Shown here in pieces: positions 25,557 through 35,081 of a stretch of DNA of 64,000 nucleotides (its first letter is position 1; every line of letters begins with the position of its first letter). Location: contig NZ_CAJNAT010000024.1 of the NCBI RefSeq assembly GCF_905220705.1, forward strand, positions 1 to 64,000, written 5' to 3'. The notes beneath the pieces are model-generated. The model searched no databases. It was not told the DNA's origin and saw nothing but the letters and a program-made list of their open reading frames with translations. Made by a program: the position numbers and the translations under genes. The stretch comes from Paraburkholderia domus (GTDB lineage Bacteria; Pseudomonadota; Gammaproteobacteria; Burkholderiales; Burkholderiaceae).

Positions 25557-25735
25557 CGCAAAGGCGATTTGGCGTACGATCTGCGGCGCCTCAGTCGTGT
25601 CAGGAAAACAGGCTGTTCTGCGCCGCGTTCGATATTGGCGAACGCGGACGTGAGAACTGGATGACGACGTCGTATGGCACACGGGTCCGTTTTCGCCAAT
25701 AATGGCCCCACATCCACTATCGGACGAGGGCGACC

Positions 25736-27787
25736 ATGCGTTACAGTCCCGACGCCATCCGCACCATCGCTCTGATCGGGCATGCCGGATGCGGCAAGAC
25801 CTCGCTTGTCGAAGCCCTGCTCCACCAGGGCGGCGCGTTACACGCGCCCGGCAGCGTGGAGCGCGGCACCACGGTCTGCGATTTCGACCCCCTCGAGCGC
25901 AAATATCACCACTCTCTGAACTCCGCCGTCGCCCACCTGCACTACCGGGATACACGCATTTATCTGCTGGATACGCCCGGCTATCCGGACTTTTCCGGGC
26001 TGTCGATCAGCGCCCTGCCCGCTGTCGAGACTGCCGCCATCGTCATCAATGCCCAGACCGGCATCGAAATGACCACCCGGCGCATGATGGCGTGGGCGGA
26101 GAAACGCAAGCTCTGCAGAATGCTCATCGTGAATGGTATCGACGGTGAAAAGGTCGACCTCCCTGCGCTTTTGACACAAATCCAGGAGGCCTTCGGCAAG
26201 GAATGCCTGCCCATCAACCTGCCGGCGCAAGGCGGCCGCCAGGTGGTCGATTGCTTTTTTAATCCCGCCGGCGACGCCGATTTCCTGTCCGTTGCGGCGG
26301 CGCACAATGCGCTGGTCGATCAGGTGGTCGAGATCGATCCCGCCTTGATGGAGCTCTATCTGGAGCAAGGCGAGGCCATCACCCCGGAGCAGTTGCACGA
26401 GCCCTTCGAGCGGGCGCTGCGCGAAGCGCATCTGGTACCGATCTGCTTCACGTCGGCGGCCAATGGCGCCGGCATCGCGGAATTACTCGACGTGTTCGTC
26501 CGGCTCCTGCCCAATCCCATGGAAGGCAACCCGCCGCTCTTCTATCGCGATGCCGGCGGCCGCCAGGAAGTCGTGCGCGCCGAACCGGTCGCCGACAAGC
26601 ACGTATTGGCCCACGCCTTCAAGATCGTCGTGGACCCTTACATCGGCAAGATGGCTGTGTTTCGCATCCATCAGGGCACGATCAGGCGCGATAGCCAGCT
26701 CTATATCGGCGACGGCCGCCAGCCGTTCAGAGTCACGCATCTGATGATGTTGCAGGGCAAGGAACACGTGGATGTCCCGCAAGCCGGCCCTGGCGATATC
26801 TGCGCCACAGCGAAGATCGATGAAATCGGCTTCGATTCCGTACTGCATGACGCCCCCGAGGACGGCAACATCCACCTGACGCCGCTCGACTTCCCCACGT
26901 CAATCTACGGATTGGCGATCGAACCTGCGCGCCCCGGCAACGAGCAGCGCCTCTGGGAGATTCTGCAAAAGCTGAGCGCGGAAGACCCGTGTTTGCGCAT
27001 CGAACACCCGGTCGGCACCAACGAGACGGTAGTGCGCGGTCTGGGCGAGTTGCACTTGCGCCTCATGCTGGAGCGACTATCCGAGCAATACAAGCTCGAG
27101 GTCGTGACGCGGCCTCCGAAGATTGCCTATCGGGAAACCATCGGCGCCAAAGCCGAGGGGCACCATCGCCACAAGAAGCAAACCGGCGGCGCCGGGCAAT
27201 TCGGCGAAGTGATGCTGCGCGTGGAGCCACTGCCGCGAGGCACGGGTTTCGAGTTCGTCGACGCCGTCAAGGGTGGCGCCATCCCCGGGCAGTTCATGCC
27301 CGCCGTGGAAAAAGGCATCCTGCAGGTCATCGACAGCGGGCCGCTTGCCGGCTTCCCGATGCAGGACGTGCGAGTCACCGTCTTCGACGGCAAGAGCCAT
27401 TCAGTCGACTCCAAGGAGGTGGCATTCGTTTCCGCCGGGCGCAAGGCATTCATCGATGCGGTGCTGAAAGCTCAGCCTATCCTGCTCGAGCCTATCGTGG
27501 ACATCGAGGTGATGACGCCGGAAGCCGCGATGGGTGACATCATCGGCGACCTGTCCGCCAAGCGCGGGCAGGTCCATGGCACACGCACGGCCGCCGGCAA
27601 CGCCGTGGTCGTCGCTGGACAGGTGCCATTGTCCGAACTCAACGACTATCAATCGCGTCTGAACGCCATCGCCGGCGGGCACGGCAACTACACCATCCAG
27701 CTCAGCCACTACGATCCAGCCCCCGCCGCCCAGCAGGAGCGGATGGCGTCGCAGCACAAAAAACAGGGCGACGGCACGGCGCAATGA
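25736..27787 (+). CDS. Elongation factor G-like GTPase
   Basis: A 683-residue five-domain EF-G homologue. G1 is GHAGCGKTSLVEAL (about 15-28), G3 is DTPGYPDFSG, and domains II-V follow, with GLGELHLRLMLERL and PGQFMPAVEKGIL typical of EF-G domains III and IV. The G4 motif, normally NKxD, reads VNGIDGE, so the guanine-specifying lysine is glycine; switch I is also shortened. This fits the EF-G-like paralogue class that is not the housekeeping translocase. No str operon genes (rpsL, rpsG, tuf) are present. It ends with a charged tail, followed 69 bases later by the DUF1989 gene on the same strand. Confidence 0.87.
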   Translation: MRYSPDAIRTIALIGHAGCGKTSLVEALLHQGGALHAPGSVERGTTVCDFDPLERKYHHSLNSAVAHLHYRDTRIYLLDTPGYPDFSGLSISALPAVETAAIVINAQTGIEMTTRRMMAWAEKRKLCRMLIVNGIDGEKVDLPALLTQIQEAFGKECLPINLPAQGGRQVVDCFFNPAGDADFLSVAAAHNALVDQVVEIDPALMELYLEQGEAITPEQLHEPFERALREAHLVPICFTSAANGAGIAELLDVFVRLLPNPMEGNPPLFYRDAGGRQEVVRAEPVADKHVLAHAFKIVVDPYIGKMAVFRIHQGTIRRDSQLYIGDGRQPFRVTHLMMLQGKEHVDVPQAGPGDICATAKIDEIGFDSVLHDAPEDGNIHLTPLDFPTSIYGLAIEPARPGNEQRLWEILQKLSAEDPCLRIEHPVGTNETVVRGLGELHLRLMLERLSEQYKLEVVTRPPKIAYRETIGAKAEGHHRHKKQTGGAGQFGEVMLRVEPLPRGTGFEFVDAVKGGAIPGQFMPAVEKGILQVIDSGPLAGFPMQDVRVTVFDGKSHSVDSKEVAFVSAGRKAFIDAVLKAQPILLEPIVDIEVMTPEAAMGDIIGDLSAKRGQVHGTRTAAGNAVVVAGQVPLSELNDYQSRLNAIAGGHGNYTIQLSHYDPAPAAQQERMASQHKKQGDGTAQ

Positions 27788-27856
27788 CCGGCCGCGCGTG
27801 CCCTGCCACGTGTTTCTGCGCAACCTGTCCGCCAGCCCTATGAAGGAACCGCCGCC

Positions 27857-28705
27857 ATGCTGAATTACCCCGCCGCCTACCAATCCACCAAGGGTTCCGC
27901 ACTCGACGTCGACAAGGCGTTTTATCAACGCATCGCCTCCGGGCACGACACCCGCACGCTGGTCGAATCGATCGTCGTGCCAATCAGGTCAGGTCAAGCC
28001 TGGACTGTGCCAGCCGGCCATGTGTTCCGTATCGTCACGATCGAAGGTCCGCAGGTGGCCGACCTGAACATGTGGAACCTGCATAACCCGCGCGAGCGCA
28101 TGTGGGCCTCGCGCACGCGGCAGTTGCAGCAGGCGCACGTGAGCACCTTCGACCGCTTATGGTCCACGCTGCCCTTCCTGCGGCCCATGGTGACGATCAC
28201 CGACGACAGCCTCGCAGACTACGGGGTGGACGAACACGGTGGCCGCGTTCACGATCTGCTCGGCACCCGCTGCGACCCGTACGTCAACCGCATGCTGACC
28301 GGCGAGGATTTTCATTTCCACTGCCACTCCAATCTCACGCGAGCGATCGCCCCGTTTGGCCTGACCGAATACGATGTGCACGACGTGCTCAACGTGTTCC
28401 AGTGCACCGGCCTGAATCTCGACGACAAATACTTCATGAAGGCATGCCCCGCCAAGAAGGGGGACCACCTTGAATTTTTCGCGGAAATCGATCTGCTTTG
28501 CGCGCTGTCGACCTGTCCGGGCGGTGATCTCTCGCTGCCGATGTGGGGACCAGATGCGCGCGATCCGCTGGAGGTGTGCCGCCCGCTTGGCATCGAGGTC
28601 TACCGGCTCGCACCGCAGATGCTGGACGGCTGGACGCCGCCGGAGGTCGCCGCGTACAAGGGGCAGCACGGGATGACGCTGCAGCAGCCGGAATGGAAAA
28701 TATGA
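27857..28705 (+). CDS. DUF1989 (urea carboxylase-associated) family protein
   Basis: A 282-residue protein of the DUF1989 family, recognised by GHVFRIVTIEGPQVADLNMW, GTRCDPYVNRML, LNVFQCTGLNLDDKYFMKAC and LSTCPGGDLSLPMWG. Conserved cysteines and the FHFHCHSN motif suggest metal binding. Family members occur beside urea carboxylase/allophanate hydrolase or amino acid genes and are thought to act in amine or guanidine degradation, but the chemistry is not settled here. It is probably co-transcribed with the EF-G-like gene and convergent with the racemase-like gene. Confidence 0.85.
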   Translation: MLNYPAAYQSTKGSALDVDKAFYQRIASGHDTRTLVESIVVPIRSGQAWTVPAGHVFRIVTIEGPQVADLNMWNLHNPRERMWASRTRQLQQAHVSTFDRLWSTLPFLRPMVTITDDSLADYGVDEHGGRVHDLLGTRCDPYVNRMLTGEDFHFHCHSNLTRAIAPFGLTEYDVHDVLNVFQCTGLNLDDKYFMKACPAKKGDHLEFFAEIDLLCALSTCPGGDLSLPMWGPDARDPLEVCRPLGIEVYRLAPQMLDGWTPPEVAAYKGQHGMTLQQPEWKI

Positions 28706-28781
28706 GCGTCGGGCGCGGTTCGCGCTGGCGTGTTCGGGTGCGCTGCGATGGTAATTCCGGCATCAGAACGCAATGCGCCGG

Positions 28782-29558
28782 TCACAGCGCAAACAACCTC
28801 CCGCGCTGAGGCTCGCGGTCTTCCACACCCGCGAGTCGCAACGCGTGCCAGGCCATCGCAAAGTTGCTCGATATCACCGGCTTGCCGATCCTCGATTCGA
28901 GTTCCGGCACGAGTTCGGCAATCCGCAAGCTCGTGCATGACACGAAAACGGCGTCCACGTCCGGGTGCAATGCAAGGCGCTCGACAGCAGATCGCAGCGA
29001 CGCCGTGTCGATCCGTGCCACTTCGTTATCGTTTGCATGCTCGAACGACGCCATGCGCGTCACGCCGACGCCACGCGCCTCGATGTAGTCACGCATGTAG
29101 TCGTTAATCGTGCGCACATAGGGCGTCAACAGAGCAACGCGCTGGGCACCCAGTGCGCGTAGCGCAGCAAGCGCAGCGGTAATCGGCGTGGTGCACGCCA
29201 CGCCCGGACGCGCTTCGCGGATGCGCGCGAACACGTTTTCTTCGCCGATCACCATCGAGGCCGAGGTGCAGCCAAACGCCACGACATCGATCCGCTCTGC
29301 CGGCCGAATCAACGCGACCGCCGACGCGATGCGCGCCTCCATTTCCGCGAGGCGTTCGGGCGTAATGTCCGGCGAGTTGAGCACGCGGCTTTCATAGAAC
29401 GCCACACCATCCTGAGTCAGCAGCTTGCGCCACTCGTGTTCGATCGTATGATCGGTGGCGAGTACCACCAGTCCGATGGCGGCGCGCCGGCAGATGCCGT
29501 CGTCCAGCGCGAATTCGAGCCTGACGTAGGCATCGTCCTGCCGTGGAATCGTGCTCAT
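28782..29558 (-). CDS. Asp/Glu racemase-superfamily protein (maleate isomerase-like)
   Basis: A 258-residue protein of the Asp/Glu/hydantoin racemase superfamily. The two catalytic-type cysteines are in VVAFGCTSASMVIGEENV and VFVSCTSLRIAELVPELE, and TPYVRTINDYMRDYIEARG matches the arylmalonate decarboxylase/maleate cis-trans isomerase branch. The start at 29558 overlaps the stop of the DadA-like gene by ATGA, so the two form an operon. A role in isomerising or racemising an acid made by the dehydrogenase is an inference; the exact substrate cannot be read from sequence. Confidence 0.83.
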   Translation of the reverse strand: MSTIPRQDDAYVRLEFALDDGICRRAAIGLVVLATDHTIEHEWRKLLTQDGVAFYESRVLNSPDITPERLAEMEARIASAVALIRPAERIDVVAFGCTSASMVIGEENVFARIREARPGVACTTPITAALAALRALGAQRVALLTPYVRTINDYMRDYIEARGVGVTRMASFEHANDNEVARIDTASLRSAVERLALHPDVDAVFVSCTSLRIAELVPELESRIGKPVISSNFAMAWHALRLAGVEDREPQRGRLFAL

Positions 29559-30799
29559 TTCAATGTCATCCCTGTCATGTCGAGTTCGGGCTGGCGACCG
29601 GCCATGATGTCGGCCAGCAGTTTTGCCGTGCCACACGACATCGTCCATCCCATGTGTCCGTGGCCCGTGTTCAGGTACAGGTTGCGGTGTCGGGTGCGGC
29701 CGATCAGCGGCGTCCCCTCGGGCGTCATCGGCCGCAGACCGGCCCAGTAGGACGCGCGGCTATAGTCGGCGCCGTCAGGGAACAATTCGCGGGCGGCCTG
29801 CAGCATCTGCCTGAAGTCAGCGGGCGTGTGGCGGGTGTCGTAGCCGGCGAACTCGGCGGTCGCGGTAAAGCGTAGCCGTTGGCCAAAACGCGCCCACGCC
29901 ACGAGATTGTTTTCGTCGACGCCCCCCAGATCCGGCGGACGATGCTCGGGCCCAACAGGAAACGTGGCGGAATAGCCTTTCACCGGGTACACCGGCAACC
30001 GGTAGCCCAGGCGGCGCGCCAGGATAGGCGACCAGGAACCGAGTGCAAGAACGAATTCGTCGCCTGGTACGAGTCCCACCGGCGTGCGCACGCCAACGAT
30101 CCGATCGCCGGACGCCTCGATCGCGCTAATGGACGTGTCGAATTCGAAACGCACGCCGAGGCGCTCACACACCGCTTTCAGCGCGCGGGTGAACAAATGC
30201 GCGTCGCCGCTTTCATCGGTTGGACAATAAATCGCGCCTGCGATCTTGTCACACGCATGCGCGAGCGCCGGCTCGCGCGCGGCCACCTGCGCCGCATCGA
30301 GCGTTTTGAGCGGCAGCCCGTTGTCCGCGAGGATCGACATGTTCTGCGTGCCTCGCGCGAAAGAAGCTTCGTCGCGATACAGGTACAACAGCCCGCGGCT
30401 GAGGCGATCGTATTGCAGGTGTTCGGCGGCGGTCAGTTGCTGCAATTGACTCTGCGCGTAGCGGCAAAGCCGTACCTTACGCGTTGTGTTCTCACGTGAA
30501 CGTTCCGCTGTGCAATTGCGCAGAAACTGGAAACACCAGGCCCACATGTGAGGGTCTGCGTTCAGCTTGAGGCGCAGCGCCTGCCCTTCGACGAAGAGCG
30601 ATTTCAGCAGAATTTTCGGCGCACGCGGAGACGCCCACGTGTACGAATGTCCCGGCGCGACGAGACCGGCGTTAGCAAAGCTGGTTTCGAGCGCAACGCC
30701 GGGCTGGCGGTCGATCACGGTCACCTCGCGGCCCTCTCGCGCGAGGTAATAGGCGGCCGTGACGCCCGCAATTCCGCCCCCCAGCACAACGGTTTTCAT
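29555..30799 (-). CDS. D-amino acid dehydrogenase-like flavoprotein (DadA family)
   Basis: A 414-residue FAD enzyme. It has the N-terminal dinucleotide fold MKTVVLGGGIAGVTAAYYLA, then EVTVIDRQPGVALETSFANA and GLVAPGHSYTWASPRAP, and the C-terminal YLNTGHGHMGWTMSCGTAKL. All are DadA family hallmarks. It oxidises D-amino acids to keto acids, passing electrons to the respiratory chain. It is the first gene of a two-gene operon with the racemase-like gene, divergent from a branched-chain amino acid transporter. A 22-base imperfect direct repeat lies 40-90 bases upstream. Confidence 0.88.
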   Translation of the reverse strand: MKTVVLGGGIAGVTAAYYLAREGREVTVIDRQPGVALETSFANAGLVAPGHSYTWASPRAPKILLKSLFVEGQALRLKLNADPHMWAWCFQFLRNCTAERSRENTTRKVRLCRYAQSQLQQLTAAEHLQYDRLSRGLLYLYRDEASFARGTQNMSILADNGLPLKTLDAAQVAAREPALAHACDKIAGAIYCPTDESGDAHLFTRALKAVCERLGVRFEFDTSISAIEASGDRIVGVRTPVGLVPGDEFVLALGSWSPILARRLGYRLPVYPVKGYSATFPVGPEHRPPDLGGVDENNLVAWARFGQRLRFTATAEFAGYDTRHTPADFRQMLQAARELFPDGADYSRASYWAGLRPMTPEGTPLIGRTRHRNLYLNTGHGHMGWTMSCGTAKLLADIMAGRQPELDMTGMTLK

Positions 30800-31150
30800 G
30801 GATGACTCCCTTGTCGACCGGAGCTGGCGCTCTAGCGCATTACTCCGGTCCCATGCAGAGCACTTACTCCAGTCCCAGGCAAAGCTACTTACCGTTAGTC
30901 AATATAACGTCGCCGCTACCTTTTTGTATGGTGTCCTATACGCGGATACCCTATACCGCTTAAGTGTGCAGCGAGTTCTATCATGAATCAGACGCTTTCA
31001 TGGTAGCGCTGCGATGAGACCGGTAGTCAGGCTGTTGATCTGACAGATTACAACTTGCATGCGATGTACGTTTCCATCCGTTTTCTGATGCCACCGGGAT
31101 AGCCGTCTGGCGGATCGCTCCGATCCCTTTCACAATAAGGAGTCTCCAAC
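30800..31150. promoter_or_regulatory. Divergent promoter region, DadA-like gene and ABC transporter
   Basis: About 350 bases between divergent operons. It contains an imperfect 22-base direct repeat at 30840-30861 and 30864-30885. At 30935-30957 CCTATAC occurs twice around GGATACC. The transporter side ends with AATAAGGAGTCTCCAAC before the ATG, a strong ribosome site. No coding frame is supported. Confidence 0.5.
30840..30885. repeat. Imperfect 22-bp direct repeat, possible activator site
   Basis: Two copies of TTACTCCRGTCCCANGCARA followed by GC, at 30840-30861 and 30864-30885, matching at 19 of 22 positions with a 24-base period. Tandem copies about two helical turns apart upstream of a promoter are typical of activator or dimeric regulator sites. 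Confidence 0.55.
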
Positions 31151-32344
31151 ATGAATGCTCAGAAGAATGGCAAGCCGGGCGCAGGTCGCGTCTTGCGGCG
31201 GACGACAATCGCGGCATCGGCCGCTCTGGCCGTGCTCGCCGGCATGGCTCCCGGTTCGGCCCAAAGCCAGACCATCAAGATCGGCGTGCCCGTGCCGCTG
31301 TCGGGCAGTTCCGCCAATGCCGGCACGGACATCCTCAATGGCGCCAAGCTTGCCGCCGCGAAGGTCAATGCGGCGGGTGGCGTGCTCGGCAAGCAGATCG
31401 AACTGGTGCCGGAGGACGACGCCTGCGACGCGCAGACGGCCGTGCAGGCCGCGCAGAAGCTGGTCGACGCGGGCGTCGTTGCCGTGGCTGGCGGGTACTG
31501 CTCCAGTGCAGCGCTGCCGGAGCTGACGACCTTTCATCGCGCCGGAATTCCCTATGTGCTGGACGCATCGACCAATCCCAAGCTGACCGAGATGGGCTAC
31601 GACGGCGTGTTCCGCACGATTGGCCGTGACGACGAGCAGGGGCCGTTTGCAGCCAGTTTCATGAAAAACTCGCTACACGCGAAGCGTGCGGCAGTGATCA
31701 ACGACAACACGACCTACGCCAAGGGCCTCGCCGACAACACCGTGGCAGCCCTGAAAAAGGACGGTGTCGATGTCGTCTACGACGACGCGATCACACCCGG
31801 TCAGATGGACTACTCGCCAACGCTGACCCATGTCGCCTCACTGAAGCCGGACGTGATCTACTACACCGGCTATTTCTCCGAAGCCGGCCTGCTGGTGAAG
31901 GAGGCGCGGCAACTCGGCCTAAAAATGACCTTGATGGGCGGCGACGGCACCAACGACCCGACCCTGATGAAGACAGCCGGCCCGGCGGCGAATGACATGA
32001 TCATCACCACGGCGCCGCTGGCGCAGTTCCTGAGCGGCGCGCACAGTTTCGTCGACGACTATACGAAGGCCTACGGGCAGGGGCCAGGACCGTATTCGGT
32101 CTACGAATACGATGCTGTCGGCGTCACGGCGAAGGCGATCGCGGACGCAAAATCGGCGACGCCTGCCGCGATCACGGCCGCTCTCCACAAGATCTCGAAC
32201 TACCAGGGCGCAACCGGGACGATCGGTTTCAACCCTAAGGGTGATCGCAGTGTGGCGGTGTACATCACGATCATCGTTCGCGGCGACAATTTCGCGCCCT
32301 ACCAGAAGCAGGATGCCGCGGGACACTGGATGGCGATGAAATAG
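31151..32344 (+). CDS. Branched-chain amino acid-type ABC transporter substrate-binding protein
   Basis: A 397-residue periplasmic binding protein. A twin-arginine-flanked signal peptide (VLRRTTIAASAALAVLAGMA, cleaved near GSAQSQ) precedes the mature TIKIGVPVPLSGSSANAGTD, the standard LivJ/LivK start. GGYCSSAALPELTTFHRAGI and YVLDASTNPKLTEMGYDGVF are family motifs. AAGGAG precedes the ATG. It delivers its ligand to the LivH/LivMG/LivF complex encoded immediately downstream. The ligand could be a branched-chain or other amino acid, and the divergent D-amino acid dehydrogenase hints at an unusual amino acid. Confidence 0.92.
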   Translation: MNAQKNGKPGAGRVLRRTTIAASAALAVLAGMAPGSAQSQTIKIGVPVPLSGSSANAGTDILNGAKLAAAKVNAAGGVLGKQIELVPEDDACDAQTAVQAAQKLVDAGVVAVAGGYCSSAALPELTTFHRAGIPYVLDASTNPKLTEMGYDGVFRTIGRDDEQGPFAASFMKNSLHAKRAAVINDNTTYAKGLADNTVAALKKDGVDVVYDDAITPGQMDYSPTLTHVASLKPDVIYYTGYFSEAGLLVKEARQLGLKMTLMGGDGTNDPTLMKTAGPAANDMIITTAPLAQFLSGAHSFVDDYTKAYGQGPGPYSVYEYDAVGVTAKAIADAKSATPAAITAALHKISNYQGATGTIGFNPKGDRSVAVYITIIVRGDNFAPYQKQDAAGHWMAMK

Positions 32345-32369
32345 GCCCTGTCGCGCCTCGCGCCCCGCC

Positions 32370-33269
32370 ATGAGCAACTTCTTCCAGTTCGTCATCGAAG
32401 GGCTGACGATCGGCTCGTTCTATGCCCTCGTCGCCCTCGGTTACACGATGGTCTACGGGATTATCCGGCTGATCAACTTCGCTCACGGCGACTTGTTCAT
32501 GGTGGGTGCGTTTGTCGGCTGGACCGGGTTGACCGTGCTTGCTGCAGCGCACCTGCCGCTCGCGTTGGCGCTGCTGATTGCCTTGGTGGCCTCGATGGCG
32601 GTCACGGGCGCACTCGGCCTCGCCATCGAGCGCGTTGCCTACCAGCCGCTGTTGCGCGCGCCGCGGCTGTCCATCCTGATCACGGCACTCGGCGTCTCGC
32701 TGGCGCTGGAGAACGGCGTGCTGCTGCTTTACGGCGCCGGTTTCAACACCTATCCCCATGTCCTCAGCCAGGCAGGACTCGAATTCCAGGGCGTGCAGAT
32801 CACGTTCGCACAGGTCAGCATCATCGCCGCCAGCTTTGCGCTGATGCTCGCGCTGTATTTCTTCGTTCACCGCACCTTCGTCGGCACCGCGATGCGCGCA
32901 TTGGCGATCGATCAGGACGCGGCGCGTCTGATGGGTATCGATGTCGAGCGGCTGATCCAGCTCACCTTCTTCCTGGGCTCAGCGCTGGCCGCCGTGGCCG
33001 GCGTCATGGAAGGCCTTTTCTACACGCAGATCAATTTCTTCATGGGCTTCGTGCTGGGCCTGCGCGCCTTCACCGCGGCCGTGCTGGGTGGCATCGGCAA
33101 CATTCCGGGCGCCATGGCGGGCGGCATCCTGATTGGCCTGCTGGAGTCCTTTAGCGCGGGCTATGTCTCATCGCGGTGGACCGATGTGCTCGTGTTCGGC
33201 GTCCTGATCGCCGTGCTCGTGATCAAACCGACCGGCTTGTTCGGTGAACGCGTCGTCGAGAGAATGTAG
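32370..33269 (+). CDS. livH: Branched-chain amino acid ABC transporter permease LivH
   Basis: A 299-residue permease with about eight hydrophobic helices. It begins FVIEGLTIGSFYALVALGYT and contains the family motif YGIIRLINFAHGDLFMVGAF. The cytoplasmic coupling EAA-like region is MRALAIDQDAARLMGIDVER, and AVLGGIGNIPGAMAGGILIG closes the fold. It lies 25 bases after the binding protein and 3 bases before the next gene. Confidence 0.93.
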   Translation: MSNFFQFVIEGLTIGSFYALVALGYTMVYGIIRLINFAHGDLFMVGAFVGWTGLTVLAAAHLPLALALLIALVASMAVTGALGLAIERVAYQPLLRAPRLSILITALGVSLALENGVLLLYGAGFNTYPHVLSQAGLEFQGVQITFAQVSIIAASFALMLALYFFVHRTFVGTAMRALAIDQDAARLMGIDVERLIQLTFFLGSALAAVAGVMEGLFYTQINFFMGFVLGLRAFTAAVLGGIGNIPGAMAGGILIGLLESFSAGYVSSRWTDVLVFGVLIAVLVIKPTGLFGERVVERM

Positions 33270-33272
33270 CCT

Positions 33273-35081
33273 ATGAGCGCCACGCTGGGGTCATTGCGTC
33301 GGTCCCGTTCTGCCGGCGTCGCGCTTCTTGCCGCTGCCGTGGCGCTGCCCGCTGTCGCCAGCAACTATATCGTCGATGTCGGCCTGACCATCGCCACCTA
33401 TTCGATCCTCGGCCTCGGGCTGAACATCGTGGTGGGGTATGCCGGCTTGCTGGATCTGGGCTATGCGGCCTTCTTCGCGATCGGCGCCTACACGACGGCG
33501 CTGCTGGAAACGCTGTTGCACTTCTCGTTCTGGGAAACGCTGCCGTTCAGCCTCGCGTTCGCCGGCGCTTCGGGTATCGTCATCGGCTACCCTACCCTGC
33601 GCCTGCGCAGCGACTATCTGGCCATCGTCACGCTCGGCTTCGGCGAGATCACGCGCATCGTTGCCACGAATCTCAACATCACGGGCGGCCCCAACGGGAT
33701 CTACGGTATCGCCAGCCCAAGCCTGTTCGGTTATGAAATCAGCTCGCCGGGTGCGGTCTACGAACTGGGCATCGCGTTTCTCGTGGTGGTGCTGGTGTTC
33801 GCGATCCGGCTTGGCCAGTCGCGGCTCGGGCGCGCCTGGACCAGTATCCGCGAGGATGAGGCGGCTGCCGAGGCCGTCGGCGTGCCGACACTGCGCGTCA
33901 AAATGCTGGCGTACATCCTGGGCGCATTGATCGGCGGTCTCGCCGGCAGCCTGTTCGCCGCGCGCTTCGGGACCATCGACCCGACCGGCTTCACTTATCT
34001 GCAGTCCGTGACGATCCTGATCGTCGTCGTGCTGGGCGGCCGGGGCAGTATTCCGGGCGTGATACTCGGCGCAGTCATCGTCGCCGGCCTACCCGAGATG
34101 CTGCGTTTTCTGAACCTTTGGCGCATCTTCGCTTTCGCGATCGGGCTCGTGATCCTGATGCTGCTCAGACCGCAAGGGCTGTGGCCGGCGCCGCTGCGCC
34201 GGGTGGCGCCACCGCGCCAGGGTAAGGGCGATCCTGAAGCCCTCCCGCCGCGGGACAAGATCACCGATGCAGTCCTGCTCGAGGTGCGCAACATGCAGCG
34301 CCGCTTCGGCGGCGTGCAAGCGGTCGGCGGGATCAGCTTCACCGTACGCAACGGGGAAATCCTGAGCCTTATCGGCCCTAACGGTGCGGGTAAGACGACG
34401 GTGTTCAACTGCCTCACCGGCGTGATCCGCCCGACAGGTGGTCAGGTGCTGTGGCGTGGAACCTCGCTGGCCGGCGGCGCGCCGCATCGCATCGTTCACG
34501 CCGGAATGGCGCGCACCTTCCAGGGCATCCGCCTGTTCGCCAACATGACGGCCTTCGAGAACGTGCTGATCGGCATGGATCATCGCCTCCATACGCCGCT
34601 CGTCGCCGAACTGTTTGCGTTGCCCTCCGCTCGCGCCGAGGAAGCGGATCACGCAGCGGAAGGCCTGCGCTGGCTCACGTTCGTCGGGCTCGGGGCGCGC
34701 GCGGGCGAACGCGCGGCCGACCTGCCCTATGGCGATCAACGCCGGCTGGAGATCGCCCGCGCCCTCGCCAGCAACCCGCACCTGCTGTTGCTGGACGAGC
34801 CGGCAGCGGGGATGAACCCGACCGAGAAGCACGCGCTGATGGCGTTGATCCGGCGTATCCGGGATTACGGCGTGACCGTGCTTCTGATCGAACACGACAT
34901 GATGCTGGTGATGAGCGTGTCAGACCGGATCATCGTCATGGACCACGGCGTCATCATCGCCGAGGGAACGCCCGCTGAGATTCAGACGGACCAGCGTGTG
35001 ATCGACGCCTATCTCGGCACGGCCGAGGCTGACGAAGCGGCCGACGATGCCGCCGGGGAGAAATCGCTGTGGGACTCCTAG
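33273..35081 (+). CDS. livMG: LivM-LivG fusion: permease plus ATPase of a branched-chain amino acid transporter
   Basis: A 602-residue fusion. Residues about 1-310 are a LivM permease (YSILGLGLNIVVGYAGLLDL, GEITRIVATNLNITGGPNGI, VLGGRGSIPGVILGAVIVAG). After a short linker, residues about 330-590 are a LivG ATPase: Walker A SLIGPNGAGKTTVFNCLTG, signature DLPYGDQRRLEIARALASNP, Walker B LLLLDEPAAGMNPTEKHALM, switch His in LLIEHDMMLVMSVSDRIIVM. LivM and LivG are usually separate genes. The junction is read through without a stop or frame change. It is followed by livF with a 13-base overlap. Confidence 0.92.
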   Translation: MSATLGSLRRSRSAGVALLAAAVALPAVASNYIVDVGLTIATYSILGLGLNIVVGYAGLLDLGYAAFFAIGAYTTALLETLLHFSFWETLPFSLAFAGASGIVIGYPTLRLRSDYLAIVTLGFGEITRIVATNLNITGGPNGIYGIASPSLFGYEISSPGAVYELGIAFLVVVLVFAIRLGQSRLGRAWTSIREDEAAAEAVGVPTLRVKMLAYILGALIGGLAGSLFAARFGTIDPTGFTYLQSVTILIVVVLGGRGSIPGVILGAVIVAGLPEMLRFLNLWRIFAFAIGLVILMLLRPQGLWPAPLRRVAPPRQGKGDPEALPPRDKITDAVLLEVRNMQRRFGGVQAVGGISFTVRNGEILSLIGPNGAGKTTVFNCLTGVIRPTGGQVLWRGTSLAGGAPHRIVHAGMARTFQGIRLFANMTAFENVLIGMDHRLHTPLVAELFALPSARAEEADHAAEGLRWLTFVGLGARAGERAADLPYGDQRRLEIARALASNPHLLLLDEPAAGMNPTEKHALMALIRRIRDYGVTVLLIEHDMMLVMSVSDRIIVMDHGVIIAEGTPAEIQTDQRVIDAYLGTAEADEAADDAAGEKSLWDS

